In this document: piece after piece, positions 27,202 through 37,600 of the stretch
Numbering within the stretch: the first letter of the stretch is position 1
Layout of the letters: each line of letters opens with the position of its first letter
DNA from: JBAYIE01 sp041665785
Lineage (GTDB): Bacteria; Bacteroidota; Bacteroidia; UKL13-3
NCBI GenBank assembly: GCA_041665785.1
Contig: JBAYIE010000022.1
Location: 8,859 to 72,858, forward strand
Length of the DNA stretch: 64,000 bases
Direction: 5' to 3'
The notes under the pieces: model-generated
Databases searched by the model: none
What the model was told of the DNA's origin: nothing
What the model saw: the letters and a program-made list of their open reading frames with translations, nothing else
Program-made: the position numbers and the translations under genes

Positions 27202-28155
27202 ATGAAAAAACTAATTCTACTTTTATCCATCGCTGCATGCTCCTCCAATTTGTCTGCACAAACAGTTGCCAGTTTCGAAGAAATTGTATTGAGTCCGAAC
27301 GATTACCGGGATGGGCGCGATAGCAACGATGCCCTGACCCAGGGATTCAGCAGCGGAAAGATCTTTGTTCCCAACAAATTCGATACCTCATTCGGCGGAT
27401 TCTGGGCAGGCGGATTTGCTATTTCCAACAAATTTGATGTGAATACCGATAGCACCACATACGGTTATTTCAAAATGTACAACTCCATTACACCAAATGG
27501 TATCGACGGTTCTGCCAATTATGCCATCGGAACCCAGCATGCCGTTATTCGTTTGAGTGACACCCTGGAACGCATTGTAGAAGGACTTTATCTGACCAAT
27601 TCAAATTATGCCTATTTAAGCATGAAATGGGGCGATATGTTTGCTCGTAAATTTGTTGCTGGAGATTATTTGCGCATTGTGATTAAAGGATTCCTTAACG
27701 GACAAGTGAAAGACAGCACAGTTACTGCCTATCTGGCCGAAGGAACAACATTGTTAAACAACTGGAAATGGGTAAATACAAGTAGCATTGGCATGGTAGA
27801 CAGTTTGCAGTTTACCATGGAATCAACAGATACCACTCCTTCAGTGGGAATGAATACACCGGCTTATTTTTGCATCGATGGCGTTAAAACTACAACCGGA
27901 ATAGTAAATGGAATCAGCGAAATGAAAGATCGTATGGAAGATGCATATGTTTATCCCAATCCGGCCAATGAAGCAATAAATGTTCAGGTAAACGAAACCA
28001 TTCGTTTCCTTCAGATTTATAACAGCAATGGTCAGATGATGCTTCAATCCAATAGTGATCAGGTAAATATTTCAACACTTTCCAACGGTTTATACTGGGT
28101 GAAAGTAATTACAACATCCGGCAGCAGCAGTTTACGTTTTGTAAAATCAAACTAA
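27202..28155 (+). CDS. DUF4465-type surface protein with T9SS sorting domain, in the B12 locus
   Basis: A 317-residue secreted protein. Signal peptide MKKLILLLSIAACSSNLSAQ is followed by a body matching the DUF4465 pattern: FEEIVLSPNDYRDG, SGKIFVPNKFDTSFGGFWAG, then a segment ending AIGTQHAVIRLSD, and GDYLRIVIKGFLNGQ. The last 75 residues (AYVYPNPANEAINVQVNE to SSSLRFVKSN) form a type A T9SS sorting domain, so it is exported to the cell surface. It sits downstream of the riboswitch-controlled BtuB-like gene, so a role in binding cobalamin or helping the receptor is a reasonable guess, not demonstrated. The next gene starts 1 bp after its stop. Confidence 0.8.
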   Translation: MKKLILLLSIAACSSNLSAQTVASFEEIVLSPNDYRDGRDSNDALTQGFSSGKIFVPNKFDTSFGGFWAGGFAISNKFDVNTDSTTYGYFKMYNSITPNGIDGSANYAIGTQHAVIRLSDTLERIVEGLYLTNSNYAYLSMKWGDMFARKFVAGDYLRIVIKGFLNGQVKDSTVTAYLAEGTTLLNNWKWVNTSSIGMVDSLQFTMESTDTTPSVGMNTPAYFCIDGVKTTTGIVNGISEMKDRMEDAYVYPNPANEAINVQVNETIRFLQIYNSNGQMMLQSNSDQVNISTLSNGLYWVKVITTSGSSSLRFVKSN

Positions 28156-28156
28156 T

Positions 28157-29137
28157 ATGTTTAGACCACTTCATTCACTTGTTTTGTTTGTACTGACGGG
28201 CTTTTGCCTTTCAGTACAGGCACAACGGCCATATGGTCATTCACAGGCATTCCCGGCAGATACCGTTGCTTTTTCAGGCTGGGCTACTTCCTGCATCCTC
28301 ATACGCGGCGATCAGAATATTGCCGATACTTCCATCGGAAAAACAACGCTGGGAAATGAGAATGCGGCTATAGGACCAGCCAAACAAAATGGCATGGTCA
28401 GCCTGGGGGATGGTGGTTCAGCTGTCCTTCAATTTGACGGTCATTTGTATAACGGACCCGGTCCGGACTTCGCCATATTCGAAAACGGATTTGGGTTCGA
28501 TAATGATACCACCTTTTACCTGGAGTTGGCTTTTGTAGAAGTAAGTTCGGATGGTTTACATTTTGTTCGTTTCCCATCGCGATGTGAAAATGATACTGCT
28601 GATCAGAAGAATACTATCTACGGCAGCAATCCCGATCATATTCATAACCTGGCCGGTAAATATATTTATGGTTTCGGAACTCCTTTTGATCTGGATGATT
28701 TAAAGGATTCAGCCGGGATCAACCTGAACCACATTACGCATGTGCGCATTGTGGATGTTGTTGGCAGTCTGAACGACTCTTTTGCCCGTAAAGACAGTTA
28801 TGGAAATTCCATTAACGACCCCTGGCCTACGCCTTTTCCTTCCGGTGGATTTGATCTGGATGCCGTAGGCTCGTTACATTTAATAACAGGCATGAACAAT
28901 CCCGAAAAGAAAAACTTACAGGTTTATCCAAATCCCGTTAGAGTTGACGAATATTTAACCCTTGCAGGTTACGATGCAGGATCGCACATGATACAAATTC
29001 TGGATTTTACAGGAAAGCTTGTGGAAAAAATCAATCTGAACGGAAAGCAACCTCATATTCACCTAAATGGACTAAAGAGGGGAATCTATTTTATCTGCTC
29101 TGAAACTACCTTGCCTGTAAAGTTAATCGTTCAATAA
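28157..29137 (+). CDS. T9SS-sorted cell-surface protein of the B12 locus
   Basis: A 326-residue secreted protein with signal peptide (LVLFVLTGFCLSVQAQ). The body has LGDGGSAVLQFDGHLYNGPG, PDFAIFENGFGFDNDTTFYL, ELAFVEVSSDGLHFVRFPSR and GFDLDAVGSLH, a pattern known from Bacteroidota cell-surface proteins that I can recognise only in general. The C-terminus (LQVYPNPVRVDEYLTLAG to TTLPVKLIVQ) is a type A T9SS sorting domain. The gene is packed between the DUF4465 gene and the beta-propeller lipoprotein gene with 1-4 bp spacers, so it belongs to the same transcript. Function in cobalamin capture is inferred from context only. Confidence 0.72.
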   Translation: MFRPLHSLVLFVLTGFCLSVQAQRPYGHSQAFPADTVAFSGWATSCILIRGDQNIADTSIGKTTLGNENAAIGPAKQNGMVSLGDGGSAVLQFDGHLYNGPGPDFAIFENGFGFDNDTTFYLELAFVEVSSDGLHFVRFPSRCENDTADQKNTIYGSNPDHIHNLAGKYIYGFGTPFDLDDLKDSAGINLNHITHVRIVDVVGSLNDSFARKDSYGNSINDPWPTPFPSGGFDLDAVGSLHLITGMNNPEKKNLQVYPNPVRVDEYLTLAGYDAGSHMIQILDFTGKLVEKINLNGKQPHIHLNGLKRGIYFICSETTLPVKLIVQ

Positions 29138-29141
29138 CTAC

Positions 29142-30209
29142 ATGAAAACATTTGTCTCTCGGATTTCTATGGTTCAGCAGTTGATGCTCTTTCTGCTGGT
29201 AATGACTTTATTATCAGCCTGCGATAAAAATCCGATTGAACCGATTGATCCTGTAATTCCACCCAAATCGAAAGCAGCTTTGTGGGTGGGCAGTGAGGGA
29301 CTGTTTCAACATGGCGACGCTTCGCTCATGTATGTGGATATTCATGGCAATAAAATCTATCCGGATGTATTTAAGAGTGTGAATAACCGTGCACTTGGCG
29401 ATGTATTGCAATCCATTAATATCTGGAAAGAAAATGTGTATCTGGTTGTAAACAATTCCCAAAAAATAGAAATCATAGACCGGAATAGCTTTACTTCCAC
29501 AGGTACAATTACAGGTTTCAGTTCTCCCCGCTTTATTGAATTTCAAAATGATGAAAAGGCATATGTATCGGAATTCTATACCAACTTTTTGAAAATAATC
29601 AACCCGAAAACCCGCGTAATCAGTGGATCCATTGATTGTGGCGGTTGGCAGGAAGAAATCCGACTTTTTGAAAACAAGTTGTATGTGACTGTATACTCAA
29701 AAAACAAGGTATTGGTAATTGATACACAAACTGATCAGGTTATAGATTCGGTTGTAGTCGGAACTCAACCGGTTTCTCTAAATTTTGATGCATTGAACCG
29801 TTTGTGGGTGGGATGCGATAACGGTGATAATAATGTGCGGCTTTACCGAATCAATACCGTTAATTTTCAAGTTGAGAAATCCGTTCAGTTTCCATCGAAA
29901 ACGTTTCGAAAGTTAACTCTCAGTACAAATCGGAAAACCTTGTATGTTTTGTGCGAATACCTCTATCGAATGGATCTGCAGGATACGCTTGACCTTTTAC
30001 CCGGATCACAATTTTTGACTGTTGGTGGTAGTGCCAACAGTTTATACAGTATAGCCATTGATCCTCAGAACGACGATATATACCTGGCAGATGTGCATGA
30101 TTTTCAGCAGGTTTCCGATATTCTCCGATATGGCAAATACGGAAACTATCAGGGCCAGTTCAAATCAGGAATCAATGCAGGAAGCTTTTATTTCGATTAT
30201 GGGCAATAA
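29142..30209 (+). CDS. BtuG-like YncE/DUF5074 beta-propeller lipoprotein
   Basis: A 355-residue lipoprotein: signal peptide then lipobox LLSAC with Cys near residue 27. The body has repeated blade-like segments of the YncE/DUF5074 type: IEIIDRNSFTSTGTITGF, LKIINPKTRVISGSI, KVLVIDTQTDQVIDSVVVG and LYSIAIDPQNDDIYLADV, consistent with a seven-bladed beta-propeller. BtuG of gut Bacteroides is a surface beta-propeller lipoprotein that binds cobalamin very tightly and hands it to BtuB, and is encoded beside it. The fold, lipidation and riboswitch-locus context here point to the same job. Direct binding is not shown. Confidence 0.78.
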   Translation: MKTFVSRISMVQQLMLFLLVMTLLSACDKNPIEPIDPVIPPKSKAALWVGSEGLFQHGDASLMYVDIHGNKIYPDVFKSVNNRALGDVLQSINIWKENVYLVVNNSQKIEIIDRNSFTSTGTITGFSSPRFIEFQNDEKAYVSEFYTNFLKIINPKTRVISGSIDCGGWQEEIRLFENKLYVTVYSKNKVLVIDTQTDQVIDSVVVGTQPVSLNFDALNRLWVGCDNGDNNVRLYRINTVNFQVEKSVQFPSKTFRKLTLSTNRKTLYVLCEYLYRMDLQDTLDLLPGSQFLTVGGSANSLYSIAIDPQNDDIYLADVHDFQQVSDILRYGKYGNYQGQFKSGINAGSFYFDYGQ

Positions 30210-30222
30210 TAAATCCAAACAT

Positions 30223-30396
30223 ATGGAAAACAGTACTGTAATTGATACAGAATTGCGTGAACATCAGGATTATACACTAACTCCGGAAGGTTACTTTGAA
30301 TTTACAGCTCAATTTTTAAAAAAGAGGAAGTTTTGCTGCCATAACAATTGCAAAAACTGTCCATACAAGTATACATCTTCAATTCCTATACATTAA
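30223..30396 (+). CDS. Small Cys-rich protein, DUF5522-like
   Basis: A 57-residue protein starting ATG 30223, 13 bp after the beta-propeller lipoprotein stop. After YTLTPEGYFEFTAQFLKKRK the C-terminus reads KFCCHNNCKNCPYKY, a CC-x3-C-x2-C cluster matching the DUF5522 pattern (FCCxxxCxxCPY) and likely binding zinc or an iron-sulfur cluster. There is no signal peptide, so it should be cytoplasmic, unlike the other products of the locus. Its inclusion in the B12 locus may be accidental. Function unknown. Confidence 0.75.
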   Translation: MENSTVIDTELREHQDYTLTPEGYFEFTAQFLKKRKFCCHNNCKNCPYKYTSSIPIH

Positions 30397-30487
30397 GATA
30401 ATTTTAATATCTTTTTAGGTTGTTGATTAGTTTACTTTTAACTTAATTTACATATAATGAAATTATGTATTTAAGCCCTAAGAGTAT

Positions 30488-33400
30488 ATGAAAAATAATC
30501 AAACATTCAGGTCGATTTTGGCAATCCTGACCCTTATCATTCCTGATGTAATAATTGCCCAGACCAATATTGCTCCATCAGCCACGGCATCTGCGAGCAC
30601 CTGTAATACGGGAGCATGCAGTACACTAAACGATTTGAATTTTGGTACGTGCGGAACACAGCAAATGTGGATTACAACCAATACTCCACCCAGTACAGTC
30701 CCTGGTGATAATTATATTCAGTGGGATTGGTCCACGCCGCAAACTTTCAATGCTCTGGTTATCCATCATGCACAAACCGGAACACGTTTCCTTGCCGGAG
30801 CACTCGTTCAAAACTGGAATGGGTCAGCATGGGTAGACGTATTTAGTTTCAGCAATCTTTCAAATGCCAATTGCATAAATACAGTTCCATTTCCCGCACC
30901 GTTGACTACCAACCGTTTTCGTCTTACTTCCTTCTTGATGTCGGGCAGCCAATTGTCTAATCCAAATTTCCGCGAAATTGAAATCATTGAAGCTCAAGCC
31001 CCCAATTTGCCAAAAGATCCACCATCACCGAATTTTCAATTCACTCTGGGCTTGGATACGCTTTGGGAAAAATCCAATTCAACCATCGTAAATACCAGTA
31101 CAGACGCAGTAGCCAGCTATTGGAATATCACCCAATACAGTGCAGTTTCTTCAACCGGGCCTTTTTCCAATTACAGCACTTTGCCAAAAGATACATTGCA
31201 ATGCAATGCATGGGGTTGTTTCATTGATACGTTGCGCAACGATCCTAATTTTTCATATTCCTTCCCTACCCGTGGTTTTTATAAAGTTAGTCTTACTGCA
31301 GTTAATCAATTCGGGTCAAACTCAATTGAAAAAGTTGTATTTGTTGACACCCCTGCCACCAAGCCAACAGCGAGGTTTTTTGCTACCCGCCGTCAAACCG
31401 GAACCAACGATCGCATCCAACTCAATAACCTGAGCAGCAATGCTCCTGCCCGCGTCAAATGGTGGATTAAGAATGCCTGCACCAGTTGTCCTGCCGACTC
31501 CAATTTGTTTTTACCAAGCGATTCAGCTTTTAATCCAGTGATTGCGGCCTTCAACCCCGGAACATATTCTGTATGTGTGGAAGTATCGAATTCCAAAGGA
31601 GTAGATACTTTTTGCAGAACCAATTATATTAAAATTTTACCGGGCTATCTGATGTGTCATAGCGAAACCGGTCGTGCCGATTCAGTCAGCCGCGACGACG
31701 AAGGTTATATATATTCTGACCTTCGTGATGCTGCAGGTAAGCAGCTGGCAGGTGAATTTCAGCCGAGTACTTGTGGTTCAGGCGGATTCCGCATTGCCCC
31801 ATGTGCAGATACCATTTATATTTCGCTTGAACGTTTGCGTTTACGTCAGGGATCGTTCTCAGGACCTGGTGATTCACTCTATATCCGACTAAACGGATTC
31901 AATGGTTCTATTCTGCGTCGCTTTGGTGGTAACAGTTTAAATACGCTTAAGGATACCATGCGAACTTTTAAGTATACCGGCGAGCAACTTTTCATCACGT
32001 ATACACCGGCATCAGGAACGCCTCCGCCAGTGGTGAAAGATTCTGGATTTGCCATACGCTGGACCTCCTCACCAGCCGTTCTGGTTAAACCAACGGCTGA
32101 TTTCACAAGCCCGGATACGCTATACTCCGGTTATTCGGTACGGTTTATCAATCAAAGCAAAGGAGACCGGATGTCGTATGCATGGGATCTGAACGACGAT
32201 GGAATTTATGGTATGGAAAATCCGGGGGTTAAAATAGATTCTATTACACCCAATCCGAAAATCACTTATACAACCACTATCCCTGATACACGGACGATTT
32301 GCTTAAAAGCAATCAATTGCTCAGGATTCAATATCAAGTGTAAGACGCTCCCGATTTTCCCTATTTCTCTGGCTCCTACTGCAGCGTTTACTGTTAACCG
32401 TACATCCGGGTTTATTTCGGATACGTTCAAATTGATCGACAAATCCATGAATGGTGCACTGACGTGGAGATGGCGGTTTGAACCGAATAATGTTACGTAT
32501 TTGGAAGGCACGGATTCAACCAGTCAATTCCCCGTTATTTCATTGAATTCAGCCCAGTATTATGACATTACCCTTATTGTATCCAACCAACTTGGCAATT
32601 CAAGCATAACCAAAAATCAAATTATACATGCAATCGATTATAACAGTCCGGCCAGTGGATTTCCGCCTGAGCAGGATATTACCGACTTTGGAATCAGTCG
32701 GGTTGTAATAAAAGGTGCAATCAATACTATAGATACAATTACCCCTTTAAAGTCCCCTACTTATACCCGTTTGTGGAGTACCCTGCAAACAACCGTGTAC
32801 CGTGGTGGAACATACAGTATTGACATATACCGGAATACTGCCGAAGATTCGATGCATGTGCGTGTTTGGGCAGATTATAACCGTGATGCTGATTATGCAG
32901 ATGAGAACGAAACTTTGTTGTCGGAGAATAGTACCAGAACTGTAAAAACCGGTACTAATTTCACCATACCTGCTAACGCTCAAATTGGAACATCTCGGAT
33001 TTTAGTTGGTGCATGCAATTCCAATTTTACCATTAGTCCGGTTAGCGCCACCATTGGTGTTTATGAAGATTATGGAATGTATATTGGAAACGATGGCATC
33101 AAACCAGTGATCACGTTGGTTGGTCCTTCCAATATGACGTCAGAACTCAACAATGCCTATCTCGACCCGGGAGCTACTGCTATAGATAATATTCAGGGCG
33201 ATGTAAGCAGTAGTATTCAAGCTATAAACAATATTGATATCACTCATCTGGGTTATTATACAGTTAAATATTTTGTTACGGATATGTATGGCAATACATC
33301 CGATACCGTATACCGGAGTGTTCAAATCGTTATTAATAACAATGGTCCGAAACTTACACTGATCGGAAGCGATAGTGTAACGTTAGAAGTATTTTCGGAT

Positions 33401-34597
33401 TTTAACGAACCGGGTTACAGTGCATACTCCAATTTGAATGTGGATATTACTGCACAGGTGCAACGTACCGGAACAGTTGATAGCAGAATTATTGGTAATT
33501 ATACGCTTATATACAGCATTACCGATGCATACGGAATTAAGGCAGAGAAAAAACGCGTGGTGATGGTGGTTGATACTCAAAAGCCAGTCATTACAAGCTT
33601 TAATGGTAGAGATACAGTAGTACATCAGATAGGCACAGCTTTCGATGATGGGAAATATGTTCAGGTTACAGACAATTACTGGAACACTATTCTTCCGGTT
33701 CGCATTAGCGGAAGTATCAATAGCAATAAAGTTGGAAGCTATACACTTTACTATCGGAATACCGATGGTTCGGGAAATATATCAGACGAATTTGTACTTA
33801 CCGTAGAGGTTAGAAATACCATCAAACCAACCATTCAGCTGGTGGGCTCTGAAGCAGTAATAGTGTCTGTGTATGGCTCATACAACGATTTGGGTGTAGT
33901 TGCAAAAGATTATAAAGGAGATTTGCTGACATGGGTGAGTGACCTGAACGAAAAACTTCGATTGGATACTATTTGGGATGCGGATATAACCTATACAGCT
34001 ACCGACGAATTTGGGGATTGGGTCAGCGTAAAACGCAAGATATATGTAAGAGATCTTGAATCACCTGTTATTGAATTGCAAGGCAACAATCCATTTGTAC
34101 ATTCACTGGGTAAACCTTATTCCGATCCGGGAGTAAAAGTAACCGATAATTTTGATCCGGCAGTTTTCACTAGTTCTGACAAGCTTGACCAGATCGGCAT
34201 TCAGGTTACCATCAATGTGTCAAAATTGAATGTAAACGGAGCAGGTTTCTACTATACTGTGTATATCAATGCTAAAGATGCCAGCGGAAATAAAGCGGAA
34301 GAGAAAAAACGTTTGGTATATGTGCCATTAACCGGTATAAACGATGTTACTGAGTACGGAGGATTCACTGTTTATCCGAATCCTGCAACAAGTATTATGT
34401 ATATTGCACTAAGGAGAGGTGAAATTGCTTCTCTCTCAGCAATTGATGTTCAAGGAAAAGAAATAAACCTGCATACAGAAAAAGATGGTGAAAATTATAC
34501 CATAAACATTAGCCACTTATCAACCGGATTATATATATTACATATTGAAACAAAAGAAGGATTGATTCAATCCGGAAAGTTTTCAGTTATCCGATAA
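30488..34597 (+). CDS. Giant T9SS surface protein: discoidin-like, PKD, GEVED and DUF5011-type repeats
   Basis: A 1369-residue secreted protein. After the signal peptide (ILAILTLIIPDVIIAQ) residues about 25-170 form an F5/8 type C (discoidin)-like domain (NIAPSATASASTCNTG, YIQWDWSTPQTFNALVIHH). PKD-like domains follow (about 180-290, 530-720), then a GEVED-type domain near 740-870 (MHVRVWADYNRDADYADENE, TSRILVGACN, IGVYEDYGMYIG), and about five Ig-like DUF5011 repeats at 870-1280 (each like KPVITLVG, AYLDPGATAIDN, GYYTVKYFVTDMYGN). The end is a type A T9SS domain (FTVYPNPATSIMYIAL). It is probably a surface adhesin or matrix protein. The next gene, 33 bp downstream, is a paralogue with a different N-terminal domain. 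Confidence 0.85.
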   Translation: MKNNQTFRSILAILTLIIPDVIIAQTNIAPSATASASTCNTGACSTLNDLNFGTCGTQQMWITTNTPPSTVPGDNYIQWDWSTPQTFNALVIHHAQTGTRFLAGALVQNWNGSAWVDVFSFSNLSNANCINTVPFPAPLTTNRFRLTSFLMSGSQLSNPNFREIEIIEAQAPNLPKDPPSPNFQFTLGLDTLWEKSNSTIVNTSTDAVASYWNITQYSAVSSTGPFSNYSTLPKDTLQCNAWGCFIDTLRNDPNFSYSFPTRGFYKVSLTAVNQFGSNSIEKVVFVDTPATKPTARFFATRRQTGTNDRIQLNNLSSNAPARVKWWIKNACTSCPADSNLFLPSDSAFNPVIAAFNPGTYSVCVEVSNSKGVDTFCRTNYIKILPGYLMCHSETGRADSVSRDDEGYIYSDLRDAAGKQLAGEFQPSTCGSGGFRIAPCADTIYISLERLRLRQGSFSGPGDSLYIRLNGFNGSILRRFGGNSLNTLKDTMRTFKYTGEQLFITYTPASGTPPPVVKDSGFAIRWTSSPAVLVKPTADFTSPDTLYSGYSVRFINQSKGDRMSYAWDLNDDGIYGMENPGVKIDSITPNPKITYTTTIPDTRTICLKAINCSGFNIKCKTLPIFPISLAPTAAFTVNRTSGFISDTFKLIDKSMNGALTWRWRFEPNNVTYLEGTDSTSQFPVISLNSAQYYDITLIVSNQLGNSSITKNQIIHAIDYNSPASGFPPEQDITDFGISRVVIKGAINTIDTITPLKSPTYTRLWSTLQTTVYRGGTYSIDIYRNTAEDSMHVRVWADYNRDADYADENETLLSENSTRTVKTGTNFTIPANAQIGTSRILVGACNSNFTISPVSATIGVYEDYGMYIGNDGIKPVITLVGPSNMTSELNNAYLDPGATAIDNIQGDVSSSIQAINNIDITHLGYYTVKYFVTDMYGNTSDTVYRSVQIVINNNGPKLTLIGSDSVTLEVFSDFNEPGYSAYSNLNVDITAQVQRTGTVDSRIIGNYTLIYSITDAYGIKAEKKRVVMVVDTQKPVITSFNGRDTVVHQIGTAFDDGKYVQVTDNYWNTILPVRISGSINSNKVGSYTLYYRNTDGSGNISDEFVLTVEVRNTIKPTIQLVGSEAVIVSVYGSYNDLGVVAKDYKGDLLTWVSDLNEKLRLDTIWDADITYTATDEFGDWVSVKRKIYVRDLESPVIELQGNNPFVHSLGKPYSDPGVKVTDNFDPAVFTSSDKLDQIGIQVTINVSKLNVNGAGFYYTVYINAKDASGNKAEEKKRLVYVPLTGINDVTEYGGFTVYPNPATSIMYIALRRGEIASLSAIDVQGKEINLHTEKDGENYTINISHLSTGLYILHIETKEGLIQSGKFSVIR

Positions 34598-34630
34598 ATC
34601 GATATTAAATTAAACAAGCTATACATACAT

Positions 34631-37600
34631 ATGAAAAACTTTTACAAGTTACTATCGCTGCTCATATTGAGTGCAGTATTCAACGAATCCCGGGGACAGA
34701 CTCCTCAGTATATCTATACGCCGGCTACCATTAATACGGGAAACTCTGTTCCGTTGGCTTATCAAGTTGACTTAAGGAGTCAATGGCTTGTGCCGGGTAA
34801 TATATTTACCGGTGCTCCGTCCGGAATGGGTATTTCCAAGATCTATTTCAAAATTTATGCGGCAATTGCTCCACCATCAAGTCAGTCGCATACTACATAT
34901 CAATTGCGTTTAGGAAATGCACCCGGAGTTAACACGTTAACTACTGCTGCATGGGCAAGCATTAGCAACTTGACCCTAGCAATTGATCAATCAGGTTACA
35001 CCTATAACAATATGACCGGAGGAATGTGGTTGCCTATAACCTTGACAAATATTGTTCCTTATGATCCAACACAACCCTTGTTGATGGATTTACAGTTTAC
35101 AGGTCGAACCGGTTCGAATTGGTATCTGGATTGTTCTTCTACTGGTCAGTCCGGATTTAATAACACGTACGCTCCTTCCGCTTCTGCAACTAGTCCAACT
35201 GCTGCTCAATCCTATGTATATGTTTGCGGTATTGACCTTGCCCCATTACCCAGCAGTGTGCCTAAAATTGCACCGCTTGCCAACTTCAAACAGTTGAACG
35301 ATATGGATACCCTTTGGGTTGGTTCACCATCAGTATTGGTGAATACAAGCAGCTATTCAGATACCAATTACTGGCAAATAACCGGATACAATGCCACCAC
35401 ACCGACTGGTACCTGGTCGGCATACAGCAATCCAAACGACCTCATGCAAACCAACAACCGCGGTACATGGATCGATACTATTGTGAACAAATCCAATTTT
35501 TATTACACCTTTTCTCAAACTGGTTATTACCGTGTTAAATTATTTACCGCCAACCGCTACGGTACCAGTTTTGTTGAAAAAGCAATATTCGTGAGCAATC
35601 CAACGCAAAAGCCCAAAGCATTGTTCTTCAGTTCCAAGCGAAATCTTGCAACCTATGACCGTTCTATGTTCTATGACCTGAGTCTGAACGGCCCTACCAA
35701 ATGGAAATGGTGGCTGGATCCACCTTGTTATAATTGCGGATTATACAAGAATGAATTTTTCTATGAAGGAAATAAAAACGACTCCGCTTCTACACCTTAT
35801 TTAACAGCTCTCGATCCTGGAATGTATAAAGTTTGTCTGGCTGTGAGCAATGCCATGGGTGCCGATACCTTATGCCTGAATCAATATTTAAGCATAATTC
35901 CCGGATTTCAAATGTGCAATGGCTCCGATACAGCCGGTACAACTTCTGAGGGAGCTGTGATGCCGACTTTGACCAATTCTGCAAACGTGCAATATGTTGC
36001 CAACGGATGCGCCCAGGGATTCCGGATCGCACCTTGTGCTGATACCATTATTCTTACCCTCGACCGGTTGCGTCTGCGTAACAACGGAGGACCATTAAAC
36101 CCCGGAGATTCTCTGTATATTAAAGCAGGAATCCTTCCCGGCTCACAAATTCTTCGCCGTTACGGAGGCAATGATATTACTGCAATCAAGGATTCCTTAA
36201 AATCATTGGTATTCAGTGGTCAGCAATTGTATGTAACCTATGTACCGGTGGCTCCTACCGGAGCCAATACCCTGGTGAACGATTCAGGCTTCTTGATTCG
36301 CTGGAGATCCAAAGCAGCCAGCTATGCACCTCCGGTTGCAGCATTCACTTGTCCGGATACCATTTACTCGGGGTACAAAGTTGTATTCCAAAATCAAAGT
36401 ACAGGTAAATATGCCAATTATGCCTGGGATACCAACAACGACTATGTATTTGGAAAAGACAATACCAGCCAGGGAATTGACTCTACCAATTTTAGTCCAT
36501 CGATGATTTATACTGTATCCACTTCAACACAAAAAACAGTTTGTTTAAAAACATATAACTGTGTGGGCAGCGACACTGTTTGCAGAACCTTCCTGGTATT
36601 GCCTACTAATCTGGCTCCTTTTGCTGATTTTACCGTAAATAAAACCTACGGGCTGACTACCGATTCGTTCCTGTTCAAAGACATGAGCTTTAACGGAGCC
36701 AATCAATGGAAATGGGTATTTGAACCTTCCAACCTTTCGTATTTGGGTGGAACCGATTCAACCAGCCAGCATCCGATGGTGTTCTTACATACCAATACCA
36801 ATTACACTGTTACATTAACTGCAACCAATTCATTTGGCAGCAGTAGTAAAAAGAAGACCAATTATATCACTACCATTTCGTATCCAAGTCCGGGTAGCCA
36901 GTTTACTCCAACCAGTTCGGTTGAAGACTTTGGTATTACCCGTGTTCGACTGGTGGGAAGTGTGGGGCGTATTGATACCACCACGGCGTTGAAACCAACC
37001 GATGGATCAGCATATACTCCTTTGTATAACCTGAGCAAGACTACTTTGTACCGCGGAGGAAAATATACCGTTGATGTATATCGTGGTGCAAATCCGGTAG
37101 ATTCAATGAATCTGCGAGTATGGATGGATTTCAGCCGCAATGCCAATTATCTGGATGCAGGCGAAACCCTGCTCAGTGAAGACCGCCAGTTGAAAGTAAA
37201 ATACACCACCGAGTTTACTGTGCCACAGGATGCATCCATTGGTATAACCCGTATGCTGGTTGGTGCCAGTGCTGCCTTTTCTACCATTACCCCGTATTCA
37301 TCTGTTTTGGGTGTGTATGAAGAATATGGAATTAACATTGGTCGCGATGAAGTGAAACCGGTAATCTCAATCAAAGGTCCATCGGTAGCTAAAACAGAGA
37401 TTAACAAACCATATATAGATGCCGGAGCTTTAGCTCTGGATAATATCGAAGGCGATATCTCCAGCCGCATGGTTATTATCAGCAATGTTGATAATACCCA
37501 TATCGGCTATTATACCGTAAAATATGTGGTTTGGGATAATTACGGCAACCTTTCAGATACCGTTGTTCGTTCGGTTCAGGTAGAAATCAACCAAACCGGA

